Assembly (NCBI GenBank): GCA_033296885.1
Contig: MU863876.1
Coordinates: 310,001 to 374,000 of the forward strand
Source of the DNA: Triangularia verruculosa
Lineage: Eukaryota; Ascomycota; Sordariomycetes; Sordariales; Podosporaceae
Reading direction: 5' to 3'
DNA length: 64,000 nt
The position numbers and the translations under genes are program-made. Shown here piece by piece: positions 35,020 to 46,324 of this stretch. Positions within the stretch are counted from its first letter, which is position 1, and the number at the start of each line of letters is the position of its first letter. Under the pieces are notes generated by a model. The model was not told the DNA's origin, searched no databases, and saw only the letters and a program-made list of their open reading frames with translations.

Positions 35020-35545
35020 CCCCGGCGACTGTGTGCACAACGAGCGCGGCGCTATTGTCGGGTCGAAGCCGAGTTCCTCTTCATTCATCCAGAGAAACCC
35101 GAGGACTGTAAACACAAACCGGGACCCATCCTCATTGATGTCGAACCGCTCAGATGCGAGGCCCCTGAGTCGATCAAACTCCCACACTCTCATAAAAGAT
35201 CCGCATATGGTGAAGCCTAAGACAAAGCGACGAGTGTCTTGTGCGGCAAGAACTTCCCTTGCGTATGTCCCAAGATCAAGCCATGCCTTTGACGCTGTGT
35301 CAGCCGATGGATTACTTTTCAGCTCGCCTGGTACTAGGATTTGTGACCAGCCATATCGTGAGTCTTTGCTAGCTTTGGGGTCATCCACGAAGCCGACATC
35401 CAGCTTGCGTTCTGCAGTAGAGCCTCGGATCGGCTTGTTTGGCTGTGCTAGTGGCCGTCGTCGATGTACATTCAGTGCAACAGTGATGCCATTGGAGGCA
35501 GTTCTGGCAGTCCAGCTATCGACAGAGACGGCAATGCCATCGCTA
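35020..35545 (-). pseudogene. Fungal-type protein kinase (FunK1-like) fragment
   Basis: Minus-strand frame with STAERKLDVGFVDD, WSQILVPGELKSNP, TRRFVLGFTICGSFMRVW and SERFDINEDGSRFV. These are typical of the N-terminal part of FunK1 kinases, where the 'V..E.K' strand and the 'RRFV.GFT.CGS.MR.W.FDR' block precede the catalytic core. The catalytic half is missing, the frame is lost near 35050, and a TAG lies just upstream (about 35550). It lies tail-to-tail with the NLR, 220 bp away. Confidence 0.6.
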
Positions 35546-35592
35546 TTCTAGCGGGTGGCAGCTAGAAAGGAGCTACTAACGTTTTTCTGCCG

Positions 35593-37640
35593 TTAGACCG
35601 GCCACTTCGCGCTTTAGATTGCTTGGTCAAGGGCGAGCCTGTCACTCGGGGCTACATCGGAGTCGAGTTTCAGCTTACGGTAATTACAGAGTGTCTGCCA
35701 CTGGGGCTTAGCGACTCCTGGGAAAGCACAGTCCGCAGCGCGTTTCCCTAGGCGATATCTATGCTAGCAGTAAGACAGGTTCTTCCTGAGCAATCTCCTT
35801 TAGAAGAGGGCGATATCCTCGTTACGGTCAATGGCGGCATTGTAATCTATCCTACCCAGCTCGATGATATCTTTGATTCGAGCGTCGGTAAGACTGTGAA
35901 ACTCTCCGTGCTTAGGAACGGAGCCGAAGTTGAGATTGAGGTTATAGTTGACGACCTACACAAGATGACTCCGGACCGCTATGTCACTTTTGCACACACA
36001 ACCTTCCATGAGATGTCCTTATAACAATCGCGTCAGTATTACATGGCACCCAAAGGCGTGGTGATATTATCGAACGCCTACTCCGATATTTTACTCCCCG
36101 CGCTACTCGTCTTGCTCAACTTTGAGCCTACTCCTGACCTGAAGAGCCTTCTCGAGGTGGCCAAGACACTGTTAGCTAACGGACGCTATTAAATGACATA
36201 TTATAATTTGGGCATTTATCCGCGCCGTATCTTGTCGACAATTTTTATAATGTCCTGTCTCTGGGACCCGAATATTCAGCTGATAGTACGAGACGACGGG
36301 ACTGGGATGTGGAACACCCAAGTGGTTGGCCGTTGCCTCGCCAAGCACACCCCTAAACCCATAATTACCTCCTTTCCGCCACTTGTGATTCGAGATTGCG
36401 GATGGAAAGCTGTGGAAAACTATGGCCGTAGTTTTGTCTCCGTTGAGTGTAATATGTAATATCACTTCAACGGCGAGATAAAACTTCAGAGATGCGGATT
36501 TGGAGTTGTGGTTGATGCTGACCTGGGCCTCGTTATTGTTTCACGAGATACTGTTCCATACGATTTTAGCGAAATTTATGTTACAATTGTTGGCCGCGCC
36601 TGCATTGAAGCTAAGCACGTCCTTAGTTACAGTGAATACAACTACGCGTTTATATAGTACGACCCTACACTAGTTAGAGTTGAGGTATATAGCGGACCGT
36701 TGAGTACCTGTGGTGTTAACCGCGGTGATGAGGTTTACTTCGTCGGCTGTGAGGAAACTGTTGACCCCCTTATCGCGGTAAAAACAACTATCTTTGATAT
36801 TTATCCGAATGAGTTGCCGACTATGTATAGACCTGCGTATTGCGCAATTAACTTCGACTCAATTGCGGTCTAGGAAGCTAAGTCCGGACAGTGTTATTTT
36901 GGAATCCTGGTTAATAAGAAGGGCGAGATTGTAGCGCTTTGGCTGCGGTACTGATATGTAAAATCGAATAGAGAAGAATATATTAGCCGAGGCTTTTCCG
37001 TCGAAACTATCTAGCCCGTGCTATTAAAGATCTAGGCCGGTGATCGAGTTGGTTTTAGAATCCTCGGAGTTTAGTTTGAGGCTATTGATAAGAACTAAGC
37101 CGGTATTGTTGGCGTCCTAGACAATTATATTCGCGAACTGGAATTAAGTAGGTTAGAAATTTATCGTTTTCTTCGAGTTTTGTCGGTATTTGTAGGGGAG
37201 GGGTTGGAGGATTAAGAACCTGAGGCTAGTGCGCTGTAAGCAGGCGATATCGTACTCACCCTCGGAGGTAGGTCTGTGTTTAAATATTCCGACACGGACT
37301 GTATGTATTGGTCGGAGGAAATATTCCTAAAAATAACGCTTGTGCGGGACGGTGTCTGCAAAGTTATCAACCTACGTACTTTCGTAGCTGAGGATTTTGA
37401 ACCTGGCCGTGTTGCTGTGTTTTCCGGTGCGGTTCTACAAGCATTATACCTCGCAGTCCGGCAAAGACTCGCTGGTATAAAACTCCCTAGTAACCTGTAT
37501 ATTTCCGTAATTGGGACGGCTGCTCCCTTTCTTATGTGTGGCGTTACGTTTAGCCGATTTGTAACTGTTATCGGCGACGAGCCTGTCCAGGATCTCGAGT
37601 TATTTCTCCAAGCTGTAGTTAAATTTAAAGAAGGGAAAGG
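35593..37640 (+). pseudogene. NMA111/HtrA-type serine protease paralogue, RIPped C-terminal part
   Basis: About 2 kb reads as the PDZ and second protease-like half of the nuclear HtrA protease NMA111: LDRPLRALDCLVKGEPVTRGYIGVEF, PLEEGDILVTVNG, VGKTVKLSVLRNGAEVEIEV, RYVTFAHTTFHEMSL, GFGVVVDADLGLVIVSR, YAFI-YDPTLVRVEVYS and FGILVNKKGEIVALWL. The first, catalytic trypsin-like domain is absent. At least ten in-frame TAG or TAA stops stand where CAG or TGG is expected. This is a duplicated gene fragment inactivated by RIP, not the housekeeping copy. Confidence 0.7.
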
Positions 37641-38580
37641 TAAGTTTTCTCCTTTTACTGTATTATTCTTATTACTTACTAATTACGGTATGATTTAGAT
37701 TATGTTTTTATAATAGCTGATTTGGGCGCTAAACCGGCTGTAGCTTGCTTTAGATACTATTTATTTTATTTTCCTAATTATTAATTCTTAAGGCAAAAAC
37801 CGCCCGTATCTTGTTTTATTGAGTGGAATAGTGTGGATATAAAAGGTTATGGAGAAGAGGAAGTATATATAATTGGTATAGGTGGTGGACCTTCAGCCGA
37901 TGTTCTCGAGCAAAGCTAGTGACGTCTAACGTGGTTTGCTAGTTAACTCGGATTTTAGATACGTAATAGGGAGCCGAGGGATCTTTTATGGAAGGGTTTC
38001 TCGGTACGGCTATCTTTGTGTTTTCAATAAACCAAGCTTGGGTGTAAAAGCAACCTGCTAGCGGTTTCCTTTGTGCTTGTTATATATTTTTCTTAATAGT
38101 ATGTGTTCTCTTTTTTTAAAATAAAATGTCTCCTCTGCCTTGCTGCCCCTACAGTATGGTTGCTGCGGCTATTAGCGATGATATGGTGATTGTATAATTA
38201 TTACTACGCTAATGATCGATCGGGTGGGTAGGGTATATCCATTGCTTCTATGGCAGAGGAGCGTAAGGAGCATGTGTTGTGGTTGGGGCGCAAGATTGCC
38301 TCCAGTAACAAATGGCTGCGATATAATTCGTCGACGCATGAGTTCAGTGTTGCCTCGGAGTATGAGATAAAGGTAAAGGTGACTCCGATGACCCCGGTTG
38401 AGAGCGTTAAGATGGGAGAGCTTCCTGATGCTGTTGCTATCGCCGCTTGAGGGCTGGGACTGATGGGCCAGGAACTTTCGGAGGTTGGCGGTACGATGAT
38501 TAGAGCGCCTTTTTCCGATATGCTAAATAGTTCCAACCGAAGTAGCTAAGCCTTGTCCCGACAGTTTGGAACGCTACGTT
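37641..38580. other. Decayed region without a named gene
   Basis: 37640-38200 is AT-rich and unreadable. 38250-38540 holds a short plus-strand piece that looks once-coding (ERKEHVLWLGRKIASSNKW, VTPMTPVESVKMGELPDAV, interrupted by one TGA) but which I cannot assign. Confidence 0.3.
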
Positions 38581-38589
38581 AAACCCTAA

Positions 38590-38760
38590 TGCAGAGTACA
38601 ACGGCTGTGATGTACCAGGTGGCTCTCCTTCGTGCAGAGAATGCTTCACTTCGCAAGGCTAACGAGGCCTTAAGCAAGCGCCGGAGAGCTAAGAAAACAC
38701 GTGTGCAGCTTGGAGGATCACTTACTGTGCAAGATGCACAAGGTCTATTGGACCGCCATT
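38590..38760 (+). pseudogene. Fot1/pogo transposase C-terminal fragment
   Basis: The frame reads VALLRAENASLRKANEALSKRRRAKKTR, then GGSLTVQDAQGLLD, matching the coiled-coil and basic tail of the transposase at 43934-45609 and of the copy at 61231-62886. No TIR or catalytic domain is attached, and the reading diverges after 38755. Confidence 0.75.
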
Positions 38761-38785
38761 ATCTTTTGTCGCTAATCTAACAAGG

Positions 38786-39268
38786 ATGGGGCAATTTCGT
38801 CCAGATACCATACCCCTTAACCCCGTCTTCTCACTACGGCATCATGCTAGACGTAGTCCATGCCAACCAATCCCTACAACGCTCGTAACGGAGGTCGACT
38901 TCACAGATGACACAGTTAGAAACTGTGCCAACTGTTATGGCGTGATTGAGAAAGACGAAGAAAGTGAAGAAATGTTCGCATATGTTTTTTGCGGATGTGT
39001 AAGTCTCATTCTCAGCTATCGGTTGTTAGGTATTAACCCTGTGTATAAGATTTCCTGTGGTGAATGCACCGATGCATCGCAGCACTCGATTTGCTTCGCC
39101 TATCGCTTCTCCGGCCTGCAGCCACTGCTAAAGATTTATGGGACAAAATGTCTGAACTGCCAAAACCAGTTCCCCGAACTGGCAGTGGGGCCTTGTGGTA
39201 AGTGTTGGAACGCTCTTTATTCAAAACAACTGCTAATGCTGTGGGAAAGGACATCCTTTCTGTTTTGA
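38786..39268 (+). CDS. Cysteine-rich hypothetical protein, possibly a fragment
   Basis: A 160-codon frame with spaced Cys pairs: C47/C50, C69/C71, C91/C94, C122/C125 and C137/C140, a pattern suggesting several zinc sites. Codon use and GC content are normal and no RIP-type stops are present, unlike the surroundings. It starts just after a transposase fragment, and the coding character seems to continue past the stop in another frame (39270-39340). I do not recognise the family. Confidence 0.35.
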   Translation: MGQFRPDTIPLNPVFSLRHHARRSPCQPIPTTLVTEVDFTDDTVRNCANCYGVIEKDEESEEMFAYVFCGCVSLILSYRLLGINPVYKISCGECTDASQHSICFAYRFSGLQPLLKIYGTKCLNCQNQFPELAVGPCGKCWNALYSKQLLMLWERTSFLF

Positions 39269-39269
39269 A

Positions 39270-40080
39270 TGTAAAAGTCGGTCGGTGGACATGGAAGGCC
39301 AGATCACCTGTGGGTTGTGCCGGTGCCAACATAGGGCGGAGTCCATAGCAGCCCTGCAGCGGGTTCTAGCTAGACAAATATAGATAAATTCTCAGTCTAT
39401 TCCTGGCTAACTTAATGCTAGTAGATAGTTTGTTATGGCCCTCAACGATATGACCACCTATGTATATAATCCGTACGCTTGGCTAACAGAGCCACTGTCT
39501 TGAGTATGAACTTCCGCTTACGCTCTTGGAAGATGTCCTCGAGAGGATAGCTAAGGAGGTCTATTATAAGGACATTGTAAAAGCTAAAGGGATTAAAAGA
39601 ATGAACCCTCGGAATACTATCCATTAGCTCTTGACCGCCGCCGGAGAGAGTTTTATAAATACGATACTCGTCTCGTAGCTGAGGGTTGTCAGAGCGCCTT
39701 GGTTCCTGGTATTAGTATATATTAGTCTCTCAAGATACTTGTATTGCAAACTGATGAACTTCTCCGAGCCTATCCTAACCGAACGACTATATATTAGAAT
39801 TCTTCCTGAGTGCTTATCCTGCTCTTTCGCCGAGTACCCTCGAGCATCTTGCAGTATATAATATGCTCGGGCGTCTTAGCGCCATAACACTTTCTGGCTA
39901 TCCTAACTGGTTCCCTTCTAGTTCCTAGGTAATTAATTGGGACGCCCCCGCGTCCTATATGCGGCCAGCGCCGTGCGGCTTGTCGTTGGTTAATTATAAT
40001 ACTAGCAGAAAAGCTACGTATCGTCATCGTAGTAAAAACACGTGCTTTTTCTGCCTAGCAGAAAAGCGACGTGTTATTCC
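39270..40080. other. Unassigned, partly decayed sequence
   Basis: A plus-strand stretch near 39490-39600 reads like old protein (LPLTLLEDVLERIAKEVYYKDIVKAKGIKRMNPRNTIH) with later stops. The family is not recognised. The rest is AT-rich. Confidence 0.25.
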
Positions 40081-41235
40081 AGAGCTGTTTCTGGAGCGTA
40101 GACCGTTCGGTCAAGCAGGTAGGGATTATAATACGGAACCCCTGCTTCCGCCAGAGTTAGAAACAGCTCCTGCAGCGTTACGCCAGGATCAGTTTCTGAA
40201 TTCGTCCAAATCAGGCAAATTATCTCCCTAAACATTTTTCCTACACCTCTCCCACGGTTTTTATTGTTAGTTCGGTACATCCTAACCTATTTGGGCAGCT
40301 AAACTACCATTTTATTAATATTTCTACTATGCTAAAATACCTCTAAAATAGCTATTTCTCTATATAAAAAGAAGTATTGAAGTATGTAAACGAAGAAAAG
40401 TGATGGTTTTGGTGGTGTGGTTGAGCTGGTCGTGGTTGACGTAGTCACGTGAGGTTGGAAAGTGCTGCTCGAAGTGCTGCTCGAAGTGCTGCTCGCGGTG
40501 TTGGGAGCATTTGCGATAGCTTTTATGAGGTACCTGGGCTATAGCAACTGCTAGAAAAGTGACTTTTGGTCTGGGCACTCGTGTGTGGCTGCCACTGATC
40601 AACCTCGCTAGCGATAGAATTATGGGGCAAGTCTCACGCTAACAATAATTACCGTGGAATAGGTGTACATCCCGGTTCACCGAAACTTTGGATAGTTTCT
40701 AACTTAATCAGGTATGTAAGATTGCATTTTTACGCTAGTTCATACTCGCTTTACGGAGCGCCAGCCATCGAATGCTACCTTTTGAGTGGGTCTGTTTGAT
40801 TCCAAGAGCCATTTTTGGAGCAGAGCCATTATTGGAGCAGAGCCATTTTGGAGCAGAGCCATTTTTGGAGCAGAGCCATTTTTGGAGTATAGCCAGTTGG
40901 CTTGACAATATAAAAAGGAACTTCTGCCCCCTGTAGAGCCAAAAACAGCTTCCACATAATTACAACGCAAACCATTGAGCCTAAGGCAGCGCTAGGATTA
41001 TGATATGAAATCTCAGCCTCTGCTAAAGCCAGAAACGGCTTCTTTTATTTTGTCTGTGTAGGCAGCGATGGTCTGCCTTTGCTGGAGCCAGAAACAGCTT
41101 CTACGTTTTGACTTAGGCAACAAGCATAGGGAATCGCTGCCTCTACTGAAGCCATAAATGGCTTCTAATGGTAATACACAACAAGTCTGTACAGTAGGCA
41201 ATTGTGGATGAAACCACGCTTCTGGATTCTTAAGG
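40080..41235 (+). repeat. Third, rearranged copy of the LINE-associated repeat
   Basis: 40080-40260 matches 22000-22240, and 40630-41235 matches 22210-22640, with the order partly broken. It includes the palindromic blocks AAGCCAGAAACGGCTT and AAGCCATAAATGGCTT. Two local tandem arrays lie within it: 40460-40496 (12-bp AAGTGCTGCTCG, three units) and 40806-40893 (19-20-bp GAGCCATTTTTGGAGCA, five units). Confidence 0.65.
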
Positions 41236-41384
41236 TTATTTCTCTCGTGGATTCTCTTCTTCTCTTGATACATCATCCGCTGCAACATGAGGATGTCAAG
41301 GAGCGTACAGTCGCGTTCGAAACTACGAGATGCTGTGTGAAAATCGAAGTGCCGAATCCAATCCATGCCTTTCTCATTGGTAGT

Positions 41385-42219
41385 CTATCCGTTATCGGTT
41401 GTTGCAATGCGCCAGGTGGCCGGTAAGTTGCACTCTTGATACCAGTTGGCAAGGTGATATTGCCCAGCTAAGATGATGAATGGTGGGATGGCCCAGCCTT
41501 GAGCATTTACCCCTTGGATAACTGTAGCCCACTCACGATTACCAGGCTGGGCTTGTTTGGCCCTGCCACGGCCATCCGAGGTAGTAACTACCATGGTGGG
41601 GATGATAACGCCCATCATAAAGCCAGTCTCGTCGAAATTGTACGAATCTTCGTCAAGGATGCCGTACTTGACCTTACTGTTATGCACAAGCGCAAACCAC
41701 TCGCGAATAGCCTTGGGGTCTTCGCATTTGGCCCTCTGGTAGTCGTATTTACGCGTAAAACGCGTCCGAAGTTCTGGCTGGCGTTTGACGAAGTTGTGAG
41801 TCCAGCGTTTACCGACAGGGGGCGCGTCGCGCTCAAGTAGCAATCGGTTGGCCATATCTTCCACATAACAAGGCCGAGGATGGAATGCGCGTGCACAGAG
41901 CTAAGTTATATATCGAACAATCGTTTGCTCTTCCAAATCCGTAAGTTTACGTGAATTGGCTGGAATATCGCATCGTGCAGGCCGGCCATCGCGTCGGGCA
42001 GAGAGGGTCATTAGTGATACGTTGTAGATTGTACTTGCGCCTCGAAGAGTAAGTTCTAGATTGTTTCGTATAGCTTCGAGGGCGAGAATAATTCTAGATT
42101 CTTTCGAAAGCGAATCCATGGCGAATTGGTGGTAGGGTTGGTGAAAGAAGTTGGAAGGTTGTGTTGTGCCAAGAAAGTGTACCGTTCGCTTGTCTGTACC
42201 GTTCGCTTATCACGCACGT
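41385..42219 (-). mobile_element. Fot1/pogo-type DNA transposon, truncated
   Basis: The right end is intact: on the minus strand it starts ACGTGCGTGATAAGCGAACG next to TA (42220-42221), with the internal block AAGCGAACGGTACA present twice. The transposase frame follows: N-terminal helix-turn-helix (IILALEAIRNN, GASTIYNVS), then CENP-B-like RWTHNFVKRQPELRTRF and the first catalytic aspartate in FDETGF. It is lost after about 41375, before the second aspartate. A few stops only, so decay is light. Confidence 0.8.
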
Positions 42220-42221
42220 TA

Positions 42222-43079
42222 TCACACCACGATGAGGGATAATTGCAGGCTCTGGTCCAATCGTTGGGTGATGAGACAAGACTCATGATGTAGGGCGCTA
42301 CGGTAGCCATATCATTAGCTTGTATTTATATCAAACAAAGAGATAGGCCTTGGCGGGCGCCTAAGACCCTTAGGACACAGCCCACCAGATACGCGTGGAA
42401 CGCGACAGACTGATCAGCCGAAAAGAATCCCCATCCACTCCACCACTGGGGCGCCCGAAAAGAAGCCGACTGCGGTGCGTTTTGAGGACTGGTGGGACGA
42501 TCTCCCGTGGGGCGACTTTTCGGCAAGGGCGGTCCTATTGGGACAAGAGCGCAACTTTGAGCAACCGAGAAGGAAATAGACAAATCGCCTTACCTGTTAC
42601 ATAGTTGACTTTCCAAAGCTTAGTACTGATGTACGGGCAAGCCTTTCGGCGCTTAGACCGGTTAATCTTTGTGGGCAGGTTGTTTGTGGGCAGGTTGTTT
42701 GTGGCAGGTTGTTTGTGGCAGGTTGTTTGTGGCAGGTCAGTCAGAGATTCATTTTCATGAACCTTGGCACACGATGGGCGACGACAGTTTGTGGATGCCT
42801 GAAGGAACTTGGCAAACCGGATATCTTACAGTACAATACTGCAGTGACAACGATACAGTATAAGGACAATGCTGGCAGCTGCCTGAGCCCACCACCACGT
42901 TGGGCTCCCAGCCTCTTGACCCAGGTAGGAGTGGAATCATCCGTGGGAGTACGGGGGAAACCAGCTCCAATTGTGATCATGCTTGCTAAGCCAGGTCGTG
43001 GAGCGGCCGTACTTAGCCGAGCCCGATCCCGGACTCAGCCCTACCTGCCTTAGCTCAAGGTGGGTTGTTTGCAATATAA
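42222..43079. other. Unassigned GC-balanced segment with a short tandem array
   Basis: A minisatellite at 42671-42738 has five units close to GTGGCAGGTTGTTT. Frames at 42395-42604 and 42709-43053 show no domain. Little RIP. No gene supported. Confidence 0.4.
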
Positions 43080-46000
43080 TCTGCTGTCTTAGCTTAAGCC
43101 AGAAATGGCTCCCCAGATTTATTCTGCTAAGAAACTTGGGGCGTAGGAATAGAATTCTCCGAGGAGCCGTTTCCGGCTCCAGTAAAGGCAGGATTCAACG
43201 CAAAGCCGTTTCTGGCTCGACTAAGAGCAGGGATACCGGATATGATCCTTATAATACTGTACCTGCCCTTGCCAGATAGCTGGGCTTTTAAAGTAGCTTT
43301 GAAAGTACGATCTTAAACTATAGGTGGACGTTATCTACCTCCAAAACTAGCTCCTAGCTAACTATATATATAAGTTAGTTTTAGCGCCTGGACTTCTTAT
43401 AAAGAATTCCATGCTAAACCGGAAGTTTAGCTTTATAAGGCTATCTAGTAATATTATAAGAATCTAGAAGCGTAGTTTTATTTACAATTGCCTATAGACT
43501 TATTATATATTACTATTAGAAGCTATTTATAGCTTTAATAGAGGTAGCGATTTCCTATATTACCTAGGTCAAAACGTAGAAGTTATTTTTAGCTCTAGTA
43601 AAGGTAGACTATCGTTGCTTACTGAAAAAGCCGTTTCTGGCTTTACTAAAGACTAGGATTTTATATTATAATCTTAGCGCTGCCTTAGGCTAAATAATTT
43701 ATATAGAGAAGCTATTTTTAGCTCTGTAAAGGTAGAAGATCCTTATTATAATACCTACTAAATTAAATAGCTACGCTTTAGAAATAGCTCTTAGAGCTAA
43801 ATAGACCCACTAGAAAGGTAGCATTCGACATATTAACGTGCGTGATAAGCGAGCGCCGCAGACAAGCGAGCGCCGCACTTTTCGACGCGACCTGACCCTC
43901 CACCTTCAACATTCCATTTCTCAACCAAAAACCATGTCTTCTACCTCTAACGAAGCCAGAGTAATTCTGGCCACTGAAGCTATAAAAAACAACAAAAACC
44001 TAAGCAAACGAGCCGCAGCAAAGATTTACAAAGTTAACGATAGAACTATTCGCCATCGACTTGCCGGTATACCTGTACGGCGCGATACTCCAGCCAATTC
44101 GCGCAAACTTACGGATCTAAAAGAAAAAACGATTATTTAATATATAATTAAGCTATCTACACGTATATTCTATCCCCGGCTTTCGTATATAAAAGATATG
44201 GCTAACCGATTACTATACGAACGCAACGCGCCTTCTGTTAACGTACGATAAGCTTACAACTTCGTTAAGCGCTAGCCAGAACTTCGGACGCATTTTATAC
44301 GTAAATACAACTACCAAAGAGCTAAATGTAAAGATCTAAAGATTATCCGCAAGTAGTTTACGCTCGTACGGAATATTAAGGCTAAGTACGGTATTATAGA
44401 TAACGATATTTACAACTTCGACGAAACTAGGTTTATAATGGGTATTATCGTCGCTATTATAGTCGTTACAACTTCTAATAGCCGTAGTAAGGCCAAATAG
44501 GTCTAGCCTAGCAATCGTAAGTGGACTATGGTTATTTAGGGCGTAAATACTCTAGGTTAGGCTATCCTATTATTTATTATCTTAGCCGGGTAATATCACC
44601 TTATTAATTAGTATTAAGAGTATAGCTTTCCGGTTACCTAGTGCATTGTAATAACCGATAATAGCTGGACTATTAATAAGAAAGGTATAGATTAGATTTG
44701 GTACTTCGATTTCTACACGGTATTTTATACGAAGGGCAAATATCAACTATTAATCCTTAACAATTATAAGAGCTACCACTCTAAAGAATTCGAAACTTAT
44801 TACCGAGAATATAACATTATTATACTATATATACCTCCGCACTCCTCCTATATACTTCAGCTATTAAATATTAGCTGTTTTACGCTATTAAAGAAGGCAT
44901 ACAGCCGCCAGATTAAGCAGTTAATACGGATAAATATTATATATATCAGCAAGTTAGAGTTTCTTTATGCGTTTAGAGAAGTATTTTTTACTTCGATTAT
45001 AGAAAAGAATATCTAAGGTAGTTTTACTAAAGCCGGCTTTATACCGTACGACCCAGAGAGGGTGATATTTAAACTAAATATACATATTCGGACTCCAATA
45101 CCTCCAGCCTCAAACCTAACTACGGCACTACCTTAGGTCTCTTAAACGCTACATAACCTTCGGGAGGCTACCTTACAGTCAGCGCTTATTAAAACTCGAA
45201 TTTCCAACTATTAAAGTAGCTCTCTAACCTTAATACTAGCCGCTGTAGACCAATTTACTAAGGAAGCAATAGGTATAATATACGAGGTGGCTCTTCTCCG
45301 TGTAGAGGTCTCTTCGCTACGCAAGGCTAATAAGGAGCTTAATAAAAGACGGAGAGCAAAAAAAATACGTATGCGGCTTAGAGGATCACTTACTATATAA
45401 GAGGCATAGGATCTGCTGGATTAAAAAGCTGTAGGTAAGTAAGTAGCCTAGGAAATACGATAAAGTGGTAGTGGTACAGGGGGGTCTCGTACGAAGATTC
45501 GGTGCTGTGATGTATGCGGCAAGCCTAGCTATAATGCACGTACGTGCCAGGAGGCTGCAGAATCATCTGATTTATCTGTTTCTAATTCAGTTATTGTAGT
45601 TTCCTAGTGTTGTGGTTGTGTAATTGAGGATAGTTGTGGTAGGGTGGTAGAAAGTGCGGCGCTCGCTTGTCTGCGGCGCTCGCTTATCACGCACGTTAAT
45701 CTAAGTTTTCAGTGATCCCGGATATAGGAACGATATTTAGAGCGAGATAACTTACCTAATTTGGACTAACTTAGAAACTATTTATAATGTAGATGCTACG
45801 CTATATAAGCTGTTTCTAACTTTAATATAAACATTAGTTCCCTATTATAACTTTTACACCTACCCTAAGCGGAATAGTTGTTAATACAGCCAGGGTTATT
45901 TTCTAGCAACTTCCACTAAAAGCCCCGCTATAGCGCTAACAACAATCACTGTAGAATAGGTGTACGCTCCAGAAACAGCTTTACTATAGTCTACCTCCAG

Positions 46001-46324
46001 TATAGCCTGGTCTCAGGTAGATTTAACCATTACTCACCGTACTCAGGGCTTTGCTCACTATACTCAGGGCTTTGCTCACCCTGCTCAGGGCCTTGCTCAC
46101 CGTGCTCAGGGTTTGCTCACCGTGCTCAGAGTTTGCTCACCCTACTCAGGGCTTTGCTCACCCTGCCTAGGGCTTTGCTCACCCTACTCAGGTCTTGTTC
46201 ACTCTGCTCAGGGCTTTACTCATCCCTGCTCAGGGCTTCTCCACTTCTGCTCAGGTTAAAGCGGCGAGTACTCAGGTCCAAGAACGGAAATGGAAATCGT
46301 CCATGTCCAGATTCCGATATTGCA
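43080..46324 (+). repeat. LINE-associated 5' repeat, RIPped and interrupted by Fot1
   Basis: Inverted relative to 21700-22930 and continuous with the start of LINE ORF1 at 46325, so it may be the long 5' untranslated region of the LINE. It contains AGCC-GGCT palindromes (for example GAGCCGTTTCCGGCTC near 43160) and a 21-bp minisatellite at 46033-46255, about ten units close to CTCACCCTGCTCAGGGCTTTG. 43290-43800 is heavily AT-shifted. Confidence 0.65.
43836..45696 (+). mobile_element. Fot1/pogo-type DNA transposon, full length, heavily RIPped
   Basis: A 1861-bp element with inverted ends starting ACGTGCGTGATAAGCGAGCG, flanked by TA (43834-43835 and 45697-45698). Each end carries the block AAGCGAGCGCCGCA twice. 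The transposase frame runs from ATG 43934 to about 45609. It shows the helix-turn-helix, CENP-B-like and DDE parts (FDET, with the second aspartate read as Asn), the coiled-coil tail (RRRAKKIR) and a C-x2-C type knuckle near the end. More than 20 stops. The last 250 bp are far less decayed than the rest. Confidence 0.9.

Noticed and set aside
46033..46255. CRISPR-like regular repeat array
   Set aside because: Units are directly tandem with no unique spacers; it is a minisatellite upstream of a LINE in a eukaryotic genome.
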